Shown here one piece after another: positions 1 through 7,799 of a DNA stretch of 23,344 nt; the stretch's first letter is position 1, and every line of letters starts with the position of its first letter. Location of the stretch: assembly GCA_007117575.1 (NCBI GenBank), contig SKGH01000003.1, positions 1 through 23,344 of the forward strand, read 5' to 3'. Made by a program: the position numbers and the translations under genes. The DNA comes from Candidatus Kaiserbacteria bacterium. Lineage in GTDB: Bacteria > Patescibacteriota > Minisyncoccia > Phycocordibacterales > UBA918. The notes below the pieces were generated by a model that saw only the letters and a list, made by a program, of their open reading frames with translations, ran no database searches and was not told the DNA's origin.

Positions 1-130
1 AAAACGTTTTAGTCAGTCACGAAAGAATATAAATGATCACGGAAACTGGAGCTGGGTGAGACGTACTTGGTGGTACGATGAAAGGTTTGAGTGACGAAAG
101 CAACAAAGAAATTCGCCAAACACGTAAGTC
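1..130 (-). repeat. Family A palindromic repeat, left half (cut by window edge)
   Basis: Read on the minus strand this starts with GACTTACGTGTTT (positions 130 to 118), a one-base variant of the 13-bp end found in the three complete copies, and runs through the same outer-left and inner-left sequence to the window edge. At positions 1-10 it reads AAAACGTTTT, itself palindromic, where the full copies have an extra A and then diverge. This suggests a symmetrical variant of the element whose centre lies at about position 5. It lies 26 bp beyond the 3' end of polA. Confidence 0.85.
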
Positions 131-156
131 CCGTAATAATTAAACTATTTATACAC

Positions 157-2550
157 TCACTCAAAAATTAACTTTTCCATGTCTTCTAAATTAAGTCCCA
201 CTTTAACATCTACCAACAGTGGTACCCCTAAAGATTTTTCTTTCGGCAATACACTTTCCATTATTGTTTTGATTTTAGGTACATAATCTACAACATATTT
301 CTCTTCTACCTCAAAAACCAATTCATCATGTATTTGTAGCAACATCTTTACTTTATCTAAACAATTATCATTTTTTATGTTTTTGTATACTTTATTCATG
401 GCAATACGCATCAAGTCCGCGGCTGTGCCTTGAATAGGGGCGTTAATAGCCATACGCTCTGCCTGAGCACGAATAAAAGGTACTTTTGAGCGAAGGGCGG
501 GAAACTGTCTATGTCGGCCAAACAGTGTCTCGGTATAACCACAACCACGAGCCTGTTCTTTAACAGTCTCTAAATAATTCGCTAAAGTGTTAAATGTGTT
601 GAAATATGCATTTAAGAACTCTTGTGCTTCTTGTCTGGTAGTACCCGAACCCAAGGCCGACATTAGAGCATTCACACCCATACCATACAAAATCCCGAAA
701 TTGATCACCTTAGCCTGTCTTCTCATGTCTGCAGTAACCTCGTTCGGTTTGACATTAAATACCCTTACAGCTACTCCGGAATGCACATCTTCACCTTTTT
801 TAAATATATCTATTAAGTTTTTGTCTCCCGACAGAACGGCACTTATCCTTAACTCAATCTGGGAATAATCCAAAGCCACTAACTTGTTTTCGGACTCAGC
901 AATAAATGCTCTTTTTATTGATACACTTCCTTTATTTAGGTTTGGAATATTTTGAAGATTAGGGTCTCTGGAAGCAATACGTCCGGTGGTGGTGCCGTTT
1001 GGTAAGAAAGTGGTGCGAAGTCGCCCATCCTCACTTACCATGTTTGGCAAGTTGTCAACATAGGTTGAAAGTAATTTTTGCAACTCCCTATACTTTAAAA
1101 TATTACCTATAATGGGGTGACTGTCGCGCATCTTTTCCAATTCAGATTCACGAGTCGATCTTTTGCCACCAGCTGTTTTTTTTAATCTTTTAGAATGTAA
1201 CTGCATTTTATCAAACAAAACCTCGCCTAACTGTTTAGGGGAATTGATATTAAAACTTACACCTGCTTGTTTATATATATCTTGAGTTAACTTGTCTAAT
1301 TCTTTATGTGAAACTTTTGATACCGTTTCTAGATATTTAACATCGAGTTTTACTCCATTGCTATTGAGATAATCTACTACTTCAAGGAAGGGCAATTCCA
1401 CATTGTTATAAAGATCATATAGTTTAGGGTGGCGTTTAAGGGATATGTCCAATTGATAGATAATCTCTGATAAATTAGAGGTTCCAAAATAAGCCAGTCC
1501 ATAGTCTACTATATCCTGATAAGTGGGATTGGTTCTTTCACTTTCTAATAACCACAACATGGTTCCTGCCAATTTGACTTGTCTTTCATCCTCAGAGCTT
1601 AGCATTTGTTTAGCTTTTGGCGCCTTACCCATTACCGACACTACTCTGGCTCCCAAATTTCTAAAACCCAGATCTGAAAATAACACCGACAACTCGTCCA
1701 TATTTACAGAATCTGACCATTTATGTTTGGGAATCTCCAACGTAATTGGCACATCATTTTTTATAGTTGCCAACATCTTAGAAAAGATTGCCTCCTCCTC
1801 ATGATCTAAAAGAAGACTTATTATTCTCGGTGTGACACCTATTTCCCTAAATGGAGCCTGGTCTTTTTTTAGTTTTTTATAAATAGACTCTATGGATCCA
1901 AAATTTGATACCAATTTTTGCGCTGTCTTTTCTCCTATACCGGGAATACCGGGTATGTTGTCAGAAGGGTCCCCTCTCAGACCTTTGTAATCAGGTACTA
2001 AAACAGGAGAAAAACCAAAACGTTTCTTTACAGCATCTTCATCATAAATAGTTGTATCTTTAATACCTTTTTTCAAGGTATACACTCTTACTCTTTTTTT
2101 ATCTACACACTGTAGAGTGTCCATGTCGCCGGAGGCGATCACTATTTCTAGATCAGAAAAACCTTTTCCCTGCTTAGCTAATGTACCCAATAGATCATCA
2201 GCCTCATAACCAGCTTTTTCATAGACTTGAATACCAAATACAGAAAAAATATCTTTTGATCTTTTTATTTGCGACACCAAACTCTCATCAGTCTCTGCTC
2301 TGCCGGCTTTATAGGCCTGATAAGCATGGTGACGATAATTTGGTTGTGGCAGATCATAACAAGCAATAATAAAATCTGGTTGCAACTCTTCTATTGTTTT
2401 AAGAATCATCGTTACCAACCCATAAAGAGCTCCGGTTGGTTCACCTTTAGGTGAAGTGAAGTCAGGTAGGGCATGATATGCTCTGTGCAAAATAGCGTGA
2501 ACATCCAGCAAGACCAGTTTTTTTGTTTTTTTTCTACTTTTTTCAGTCAT
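157..2550 (-). CDS. polA: DNA polymerase I, proofreading domain almost entirely missing
   Basis: 797 residues; the E. coli enzyme has 928. Repair polymerase that removes primers and fills gaps. The N-terminal 5'-nuclease domain (about 10-300) shows YEADDL (115-120), SGDMDTL and GLRGDPSDNIPG (190-201) followed by the helix-hairpin-helix GIGEKTA. The polymerase domain starts near 385 and has TGRIASRDPNLQNIP (522-536), motif A DYSQIELR (561-568), the O-helix RRQAKVINFGILYG (610-623) and motif C HDE (741-743). Only about 75 residues separate the two domains, where a 3'-5' exonuclease domain would need close to 200, and no DxE-type exonuclease motif is visible, so it should not proofread. The gene starts 3 bp after the tsaE stop, so the two are probably co-transcribed. 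No Shine-Dalgarno is visible. Confidence 0.97.
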   Translation of the reverse strand: MTEKSRKKTKKLVLLDVHAILHRAYHALPDFTSPKGEPTGALYGLVTMILKTIEELQPDFIIACYDLPQPNYRHHAYQAYKAGRAETDESLVSQIKRSKDIFSVFGIQVYEKAGYEADDLLGTLAKQGKGFSDLEIVIASGDMDTLQCVDKKRVRVYTLKKGIKDTTIYDEDAVKKRFGFSPVLVPDYKGLRGDPSDNIPGIPGIGEKTAQKLVSNFGSIESIYKKLKKDQAPFREIGVTPRIISLLLDHEEEAIFSKMLATIKNDVPITLEIPKHKWSDSVNMDELSVLFSDLGFRNLGARVVSVMGKAPKAKQMLSSEDERQVKLAGTMLWLLESERTNPTYQDIVDYGLAYFGTSNLSEIIYQLDISLKRHPKLYDLYNNVELPFLEVVDYLNSNGVKLDVKYLETVSKVSHKELDKLTQDIYKQAGVSFNINSPKQLGEVLFDKMQLHSKRLKKTAGGKRSTRESELEKMRDSHPIIGNILKYRELQKLLSTYVDNLPNMVSEDGRLRTTFLPNGTTTGRIASRDPNLQNIPNLNKGSVSIKRAFIAESENKLVALDYSQIELRISAVLSGDKNLIDIFKKGEDVHSGVAVRVFNVKPNEVTADMRRQAKVINFGILYGMGVNALMSALGSGTTRQEAQEFLNAYFNTFNTLANYLETVKEQARGCGYTETLFGRHRQFPALRSKVPFIRAQAERMAINAPIQGTAADLMRIAMNKVYKNIKNDNCLDKVKMLLQIHDELVFEVEEKYVVDYVPKIKTIMESVLPKEKSLGVPLLVDVKVGLNLEDMEKLIFE

Positions 2551-2553
2551 AAA

Positions 2554-3021
2554 TCAATATATAACACGAAAGTGTCGAACGTCATCTGAATTCAGATTTA
2601 TAATTATCTTTGTATAATATTCTGGCAACTGTTCAACGTATTTATCAGCCCATTCTATCAACACCAAAGCATCGGACTGACTCCAAATCTCTTTAAAGCG
2701 TAAGGTCTTTAATTCTTCAACCGTGTCTATGCGATACCAGTCAATATGATAAAGATAATTGATTTCAGGGTAATTGTGGTTTTTTTCAGTTACGGCATAT
2801 TGCCTCATCAAAACAAAAGTTGGACTAATTACTGTATCTGATACTCCTATTGTTTTGGCTATATATTGAGCAGTGGTTGTCTTACCAACCCCCATTTCAC
2901 CCTCTAAAGCAACCACCATGGCTGAATTCTTTTTTTTGTTAGAAATTACTCTGTCCAAAACCAAAGGGATCGATTGTTTGAGTTCGGATTCTTTTTTTAT
3001 CACAAAGTCAAAAGCATTCAT
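2554..3021 (-). CDS. tsaE: TsaE, ATPase of the tRNA t6A-modification system
   Basis: TsaE supports TsaB/TsaD in making threonylcarbamoyl-adenosine at position 37 of ANN-decoding tRNAs. Visible motifs are the P-loop GEMGVGKTTT, SPTF (switch-I-like), HIDWYRI (family HxDLYR) and IEWADK (family IEWxE/D). The open frame extends to 3114, but the upstream 31 residues have no family counterpart; starting at the ATG at 3019-3021 gives MNAFDFVIKKESE and 155 residues, the usual TsaE length. The gene ends with TGA, which supports the standard code. polA follows after 3 bp. tsaB and tsaD are not in the window. Confidence 0.93.
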   Translation of the reverse strand: MNAFDFVIKKESELKQSIPLVLDRVISNKKKNSAMVVALEGEMGVGKTTTAQYIAKTIGVSDTVISPTFVLMRQYAVTEKNHNYPEINYLYHIDWYRIDTVEELKTLRFKEIWSQSDALVLIEWADKYVEQLPEYYTKIIINLNSDDVRHFRVIY

Positions 3022-3240
3022 ATTATGATGTTTATTACTTAAATATGTCCCTAAAATAAAAATTTTAAAACTCCTTATCAGTAAGGTAACACAAGGCACT
3101 GATTTTAAAAACATGATTTTAAAAAAATGTATAAGGTGTAATATTGTAAAAATGAACCATCATTCACACTCCAAGTCAGTTAGGATCTTAAAAGAGTTTA
3201 TGTTCAATAAATACAAAACTAGGGTGTGTACTTTTACCAG

Positions 3241-3419
3241 CCCATCCAGAACCCCTACCACCACTTTTTTACTTAAAAAAGTGGTGGTAGGATGAATGGA
3301 CAAAGAATAATGTTTCGGCTGAGCTGAATCCTTAGCCGGCAAAAACCCCCTGATTCCGCGAGTTTTCATACTCCATCGGCTCTGCCGAGAAGGGAGCGAA
3401 GCGAACGTTTTGCTTGAAT
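3241..3419 (+). repeat. Family B repeat, copy 1, with 17-bp palindrome
   Basis: About 175 bp that reappear in inverted orientation at 11046-11218 without obvious gaps through the central 130 bp. The core is a perfect palindrome: arm 3254-3270, 4-nt loop ACTT (3271-3274), arm 3275-3291. The flank includes TAAAGAATAATGTTTCGGC-like sequence, a GCAAAAAC block and CTGATTCCGCGAGTTTT. It occupies most of the gap between tsaE and the pilus ATPase (3022-3480), and its right end runs into the possible promoter of the latter. No protein function is claimed for the short open frame it contains. Confidence 0.85.
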
Positions 3420-3438
3420 ATACACTTTTTTATAAAAT
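3410..3438 (+). promoter_or_regulatory. Possible promoter for the pilus ATPase gene
   Basis: TTGCTT at 3410-3415, a 17-nt spacer and TAAAAT at 3433-3438, 42 bp before the ATG. The -35 element lies in the end of repeat B copy 1, so the repeat may contribute part of this promoter. A TACAAT closer to the gene (3472-3477) is too near the ATG to serve this start. Confidence 0.35.
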
Positions 3439-3480
3439 AAAAAGACAAATTAATTAGAATAACTGTTAAGATACAATCAT

Positions 3481-5259
3481 ATGAAAGATTTTGATAACAG
3501 AATCTCAAACAGCAGAATCAGCTATATGAGAGAACAAGAAGAAGAAAGACTGATAAAAGCTGTAGCTAACCAATTCGGTTACAATTACGTAGATTTAAGA
3601 GGGGTAACCATAAACCCGGAAGCACTTAACATCATTTCAGTCGATGTTGCTCACGAAACTGAAATGTTACCTTTTGAAATGAAACGTAAAAATCTATCTG
3701 TAGCTATTCATAACCCCAATAACGAAAAAACTCAAGCAACAATAAAAGAGTTAGAAGAAAAAGGTTTCTTATTAAATATTTTTATGACTTCAGCCAGTAG
3801 TCTTACACACGGTTTTAACCGTCTGGAGGACATTAAAAGTAGCAAAGCCGTCAAACATGGTCTTCTTGATATTGATCCGGAAAACATTGAGAGAAACATG
3901 AAAAGATTACGTACTGTAGAATCAGTAGAAAAACTTATATTAAACATAAGAACCATAAACAGCGCCAGACGTGTGTCTGAAACTTTAGAAACCATCTTTG
4001 CCGGTGCAATTGGACTCGGCGCCTCAGATATACATATAGAACCGGAAGAAACGGGTATCCGTTTACGCTATCGTCTTGATGGTGTGTTGCAAGACGTAAT
4101 GGATCTAGAAAACATGATATACAAAAGACTTATATCACGCATAAAACTACTCTCCGGCATGATACTTAATAAACATAACGAAGCCCAAGACGGACGCTTC
4201 TCCATAAATGTTTCTGAAAAAGAAATAGAAGTTAGATCTTCTTTGATACCGGGAGCCATTGGTGAATCTATGGTTATGAGATTACTAGACCCTTCTGTAG
4301 CCAGTTTTTCTATGGAATCCTTGGGTCTTAACGACGACATGTTTAAAGTAATGGAACAGGAGCTAGCCAGACCAAATGGTATGATTATCACAACAGGTCC
4401 CACAGGGTCGGGTAAGACAACCGCACTTTACGCATTCATGCGCACAACACATAAACCGGGAGTTAAAATCATTACCATAGAAGATCCTGTTGAGTATAAA
4501 ATTGAAAACATTGTACAAACCCAAGTAGGTGTAAATTATTCTTTCGCATCAGGTCTTAGATCCATACTACGCCAAGACCCTGACATTATAATGGTTGGAG
4601 AGATTAGAGATCGCGAAGTTGCTGAAACGGCAGTACACGCCGCACAAACAGGTCACTTGGTTTTTACGACACTGCACACCAATAGTGCGGTTGGAGCCTT
4701 TCCCAGGTTACTTGACTTGGGTGTGGACCCAAGAGTTATGGGTAGCTCTATAAACATAATAATAGGACAACGGCTGGTTAGAAAACTGTGTGAAAACTGC
4801 AAGGAAGAATATCAACCCTCATCCGAAGAAAAGGGCCTGATTGAGACAATACTTAAAACACACCCAAACCATCCTCCAATTACTAATGACTACAAACTAT
4901 ATAGACCGGTTGGGTGTAAGGTTTGTAACGATTCAGGTTTTAGAGGTCGGTGTGGTGTATTTGAAGCCATAAAAGTCGACGATGCTGTAGAGGAAGTGGT
5001 AATAAAAGACCCCAGAGAACACGTAATACTAGAAGCTGCCAAATCACAAGCCATACCCACTATGCCGGAACACGGTGTAGAAAGAGTTATGCGTGGAGAG
5101 ACATCTTTATCTGAAGTTTCTAGAGTGGTTGACTTGTACTCCGGTCGCCACATGTCAAAAAACAATCAGGGGCAGGCCGGTGATTTAGATAATCCTACTT
5201 CTGAAAAAGAGACTCTCGAACCGAACTCTGATGATGAATTTTTTAAACACATAGTCTAA
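3481..5259 (+). CDS. pilB: GspE/PilB-family type IV pilus or type II secretion assembly ATPase
   Basis: 592 residues. Hexameric cytoplasmic ATPase that powers pilus extension or pseudopilus assembly. An N-terminal GspE/MshE-like domain (about 20-115) precedes the ATPase core: Walker A GPTGSGKT (306-313), Asp-box-region IEDPVEY (333-339), Walker B region DPDIIMVGEIRD (366-377), and the His box ending GHLVFTTLHTN (391-401). A zinc-binding tetracysteine, C437/C440 and C479/C482, is intact, as in GspE and PilB and unlike retraction ATPases (PilT). The last about 45 residues are polar and poorly family-like. It stands alone here; the remaining pilus genes (pilC, pilM-O, pilin) are not in the window, so the assignment to pilus rather than secretion rests on family breadth. 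No Shine-Dalgarno. Confidence 0.93.
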   Translation: MKDFDNRISNSRISYMREQEEERLIKAVANQFGYNYVDLRGVTINPEALNIISVDVAHETEMLPFEMKRKNLSVAIHNPNNEKTQATIKELEEKGFLLNIFMTSASSLTHGFNRLEDIKSSKAVKHGLLDIDPENIERNMKRLRTVESVEKLILNIRTINSARRVSETLETIFAGAIGLGASDIHIEPEETGIRLRYRLDGVLQDVMDLENMIYKRLISRIKLLSGMILNKHNEAQDGRFSINVSEKEIEVRSSLIPGAIGESMVMRLLDPSVASFSMESLGLNDDMFKVMEQELARPNGMIITTGPTGSGKTTALYAFMRTTHKPGVKIITIEDPVEYKIENIVQTQVGVNYSFASGLRSILRQDPDIIMVGEIRDREVAETAVHAAQTGHLVFTTLHTNSAVGAFPRLLDLGVDPRVMGSSINIIIGQRLVRKLCENCKEEYQPSSEEKGLIETILKTHPNHPPITNDYKLYRPVGCKVCNDSGFRGRCGVFEAIKVDDAVEEVVIKDPREHVILEAAKSQAIPTMPEHGVERVMRGETSLSEVSRVVDLYSGRHMSKNNQGQAGDLDNPTSEKETLEPNSDDEFFKHIV

Positions 5260-5290
5260 ATCGTATTGAATGTGAATATAAAAAATGAAA

Positions 5291-5320
5291 TTGGGTTCTA
5301 ATTAAATACTGTGCTATAGT
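5291..5320 (+). promoter_or_regulatory. Promoter of the structured RNA candidate
   Basis: TTGGGT (5291-5296), an 18-nt spacer and TATAGT (5315-5320). A start at about 5327 would fall just before the long closing stem of the RNA candidate. The same -10 sequence, TATAGT, occurs before rpmH. Confidence 0.55.
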
Positions 5321-5326
5321 TGTAAG

Positions 5327-5476
5327 AGTTGATCATTTTTACTCCCGTAGATAACCCTCTAAGCAAACCTTCTGATGAAGTGTTCATCAGACTAAGGATA
5401 GAGACAGCATTATCACACAAAGTGAGTGCCATCACGTCCTCGCTTGATGACCAGTGTTGTTTAGAGGGTTATCTAT
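5327..5476 (+). ncRNA. Candidate structured RNA of unknown class
   Basis: The gap between the pilus ATPase and ruvB holds about 150 nt with strong folding potential. A perfect 15-bp closing stem pairs 5348-5362 with 5461-5475. Inside it are a perfect 8-bp hairpin (5371-5378 with 5384-5391, loop AGTGT), a second hairpin around 5407-5429 (GCA/TGC plus TCAC/GTGA) and a weaker third at about 5430-5450 (ATCA/TGAT). This makes a multibranched junction. A plausible promoter lies immediately upstream and a T-rich stretch (5486-5501) follows the closing stem, so it could end as an intrinsic terminator. No long frame is conserved through it. I do not recognise it as tmRNA, RNase P RNA, SRP RNA or a classical 6S RNA. 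It could instead be a leader of ruvB. Confidence 0.55.
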
Positions 5477-5664
5477 AGGAACAATGTTTTGTTTTAGTTT
5501 TATGACAGAAAACATTTGCCAAATAAAAATAGGTAAATTATCTATATATTATTTAATACTAAAAAACGGCAAACAAAGAGCGACAAATCTATTAACTAAT
5601 ACATTAGCACAATCTGTTTTTTTGTCAAGTTTTTATTTGGTTTTTTAGGTTAAAATATCTACCA

Positions 5665-6636
5665 ATGTCCGACATCAAAAAATTCTTAAGCACTAACCTT
5701 GACCAAACCCTTCGCCCACACACGTGGGATGATTACATAGGTCAAGAAAGAATTAAAGAAAACCTGCGCATTTTACTAACAGCCGCACGAGAACGTGGTC
5801 AATCAGCTGAGCACATTCTTCTTTATGGACCGCCAGGATTAGGTAAAACTACCTTGGCTCACTTGATATCACAAACCTTGAATACCAATCTGCGCACCAC
5901 CTCTGGACCAGCTATTGAAAGAGTTGGTGATTTAGCTGCTATTCTCACAAACTTATCCCCTGGTGATGTTTTGTTTATTGACGAAATACATCGCTTATCG
6001 AAACACATAGAAGAAGTGCTGTATCCGGCAATGGAATCAGGTGTTTTAGACATAATTATCGGCAAAGGACCTTCAGCTCGTACTGTTCAATTAGAACTTC
6101 CTCCTTTTACCTTAGTAGCAGCAACGACCAGAGTTTCATTACTCTCCTCGCCTTTGAGATCAAGGTTTTCAGGAGGCACCTTTAGACTGGAGTTTTACTC
6201 TGACACAGAAATAGGTTATATATTAGAAAGATCTGCTCGTTTACTTAGTATGAAAATCCACACTTCCGCGATACACGACATTGCTTCACGTTGTAGAGCG
6301 ACTCCAAGAACCGCAAACTACCTTCTTAAGCGCTGTCGTGACATGGCTCAATTGGAAAAATCTGAACTGAATGAAAATATTGTCTTTAGAACCTTTGAAT
6401 TACTTGAGATAGACGAACTTGGCTTAACCGGTCCTGACAGAGTTATGTTAAATACAATATTGTCTAAATTCAACGGTGGTCCTGTAGGTCTCAACACAAT
6501 AGCTGCTGCCACCGGTGAGGAAGAATCAACGATATCTGATGTAGTAGAACCATACCTAATAAGACAAGGGTTGATAGAGAGAACTCCTCGTGGACGTATA
6601 ATAAGTCAAAGAGCATATGAGCATTTAAAAAAATAA
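5665..6636 (+). CDS. ruvB: Holliday junction branch-migration helicase RuvB
   Basis: 323 residues, close to the usual 330-345. RuvB hexamers pump DNA through a RuvA-bound four-way junction. Seen: LRPHTWDDYIGQ (family LRPxxLxEYIGQ), Walker A GPPGLGKT (55-62), Walker B VLFIDE (102-107) with IHRL, sensor 1 AATTR, arginine-finger region PLRSRF, sensor 2 RATPRTANYLL, and a C-terminal winged helix (about 255-323) with GGPVGLNTIA and TPRGR. The gene is 13 bp from yebC and precedes ruvC, so ruvB-yebC-ruvC is probably an operon. ruvA, usually adjacent, is not in the window. No Shine-Dalgarno upstream. Confidence 0.97.
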   Translation: MSDIKKFLSTNLDQTLRPHTWDDYIGQERIKENLRILLTAARERGQSAEHILLYGPPGLGKTTLAHLISQTLNTNLRTTSGPAIERVGDLAAILTNLSPGDVLFIDEIHRLSKHIEEVLYPAMESGVLDIIIGKGPSARTVQLELPPFTLVAATTRVSLLSSPLRSRFSGGTFRLEFYSDTEIGYILERSARLLSMKIHTSAIHDIASRCRATPRTANYLLKRCRDMAQLEKSELNENIVFRTFELLEIDELGLTGPDRVMLNTILSKFNGGPVGLNTIAAATGEEESTISDVVEPYLIRQGLIERTPRGRIISQRAYEHLKK

Positions 6637-6649
6637 GTTTTAAATATTT

Positions 6650-7180
6650 ATGTCCGGTCATAACAAATGGTCACAAATTAAACACAAAAAAGCGGTTGTT
6701 GACAGTAAACGTAGTCAATTATTTTCCAAACACGCAAAAAACATCACTAATGAAACAAAAAAGGCTGGTGGTGACGTTTCAGCAGCTGGAGTTTTAGCGG
6801 CGATAGAAAGAGCCAAGAAAGACTCTATGCCAAAAGACAACATAGAAAAGGCGCTACTGCGCGGTCAAAAACTGCGTGGCAATGATGATCAAGAAATAAT
6901 TTTTGAGGGTTTTGGTCCGGAAGGGGTAGCTATTCTGGTAGTAACTGAAACAGACAACAACAATCGCACCGCCCCTATCGTAAAAAAGATATTTTCTAAA
7001 CACAATTGCTCTTTTGGTAGTCCGGGCTCAGCTTCTTGGGCTTTCACTAGACAAGAAAATACTTTCGAACCTATAAACAAAGTGACTGCGTCCGACAAAA
7101 CTAAAGAGTCACTCAATTCACTAATTGAAGAACTGGAAGAATGTGATGATGTCGAGGCTGTATATACTACAGCTGAATAG
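6650..7180 (+). CDS. yebC: YebC/TACO1-family protein, compact form missing the central part
   Basis: The family acts as DNA-binding regulators or as translation factors that relieve ribosome stalling. The N-terminal domain is typical: MSGHNKWSQIKHKK, then MPKDNIEKAL (family MPKDNIERAI). The second domain starts normally with FEGFGPEGVAILV, TDNNNRT, FSKHNCSFGSPGSASWAF. After TRQEN the protein jumps, via about 20 residues, to SLNSLIEELEECDDVEAVYTTAE, the family C-terminal segment. About 70 residues that normally lie between (the part with the EAGAEDV-like segment) are absent, so it is 176 residues against about 240. The frame is open throughout and both conserved ends are in frame, so this is a clean internal loss and not a frameshift. 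It lies between ruvB and ruvC, a common position for the family. Confidence 0.92.
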   Translation: MSGHNKWSQIKHKKAVVDSKRSQLFSKHAKNITNETKKAGGDVSAAGVLAAIERAKKDSMPKDNIEKALLRGQKLRGNDDQEIIFEGFGPEGVAILVVTETDNNNRTAPIVKKIFSKHNCSFGSPGSASWAFTRQENTFEPINKVTASDKTKESLNSLIEELEECDDVEAVYTTAE

Positions 7181-7234
7181 CTACTTGATTTTTTGGCGCC
7201 ATAAATCCGGAAAAACATTAATAAATTTTTTGTT

Positions 7235-7711
7235 ATGAAAATAATTGCCATAGACCCTGGTTATGATAGGTTGGGTGTAGCCATCATGAGAAAAAATCAT
7301 AACAATGAGGTGTCTCTCATATGTTCTCAATGCCTAATAACCGAGAATAATCATTCTTTTTCTGAAAGAATGATGTTTATTGGAGAACGTGTATCTGAAC
7401 TATTAGATACACATAAACCTGAAGCAATAGCAATAGAAACCCTTTTTTTTAATAAAAATATAAAAACGGCTCTTAAAGTTGCCCATGTTAGAGGCATATT
7501 AATCTACTTGGCACTTTTACATGACTGCGCCTTATATGAATATGGTCCGCAAGAGATAAAAGTCTCAGTCACAGGCTATGGTAAGAGTGACAAAGTCGCA
7601 GTTATAAGTATGGTAAAAAAATTAATACCGAATGCCCCCAAAAAAGCCATAGATGATGAATACGACGCCATTGCAGTAGGTATTACTTGCTTATCTTCTA
7701 TAAGACTATAG
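7235..7711 (+). CDS. ruvC: Holliday junction resolvase RuvC
   Basis: 158 residues, normal for RuvC. Dimeric endonuclease that cuts four-way junctions symmetrically. The RNase-H-like fold carries four carboxylates in the expected places: D7 (IIAIDPGYDRLG), E68 (IAIETLFF), and D141/D144 (DDEYDAIAVGI). The loop PQEIKVSVTGYGKSDK matches the family's substrate-binding segment (GNGxAxKxQV). It starts 54 bp after yebC and is the likely third gene of the ruvB-yebC-ruvC operon. Confidence 0.95.
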   Translation: MKIIAIDPGYDRLGVAIMRKNHNNEVSLICSQCLITENNHSFSERMMFIGERVSELLDTHKPEAIAIETLFFNKNIKTALKVAHVRGILIYLALLHDCALYEYGPQEIKVSVTGYGKSDKVAVISMVKKLIPNAPKKAIDDEYDAIAVGITCLSSIRL

Positions 7712-7799
7712 GTAAAAAATATTCACAACGGTAATAATAATTAAACTTGCGAAAATTTATTCTGTTTGTTACAACATAGAGCAATAATAAATAATTCAT

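Noticed and set aside
2554..2556. Recoded TGA (Gly) as in Gracilibacteria
   Set aside because: TGA ends tsaE at the expected family C-terminus 3 bp before polA, and also ends the penicillin-binding protein.
3113..3295. 60-codon plus-strand frame starting at 3113
   Set aside because: It overlaps the tsaE upstream region and repeat B, has low-complexity composition and no family resemblance.
3160..3369. Open frame on the minus strand (69 codons) with a peptide similar to one at 11045-11233
   Set aside because: Both frames lie over repeat B and their similarity follows from the DNA similarity; changes are spread over all codon positions and there is no initiation signal. Treated as repeat, not gene.
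5371..5391. CTGATGA in the RNA candidate, the first part of a hammerhead ribozyme core
   Set aside because: The sequence directly after it pairs back on it as an 8-bp hairpin, and the required GAAA and stem arrangement are missing.
5327..5476. 6S RNA, SRP RNA, tmRNA or RNase P RNA identity for the structured spacer
   Set aside because: It has several branches inside one closing stem in place of the single long rod with a central bubble of 6S, and I see no conserved blocks of the other classes. No class is assigned.
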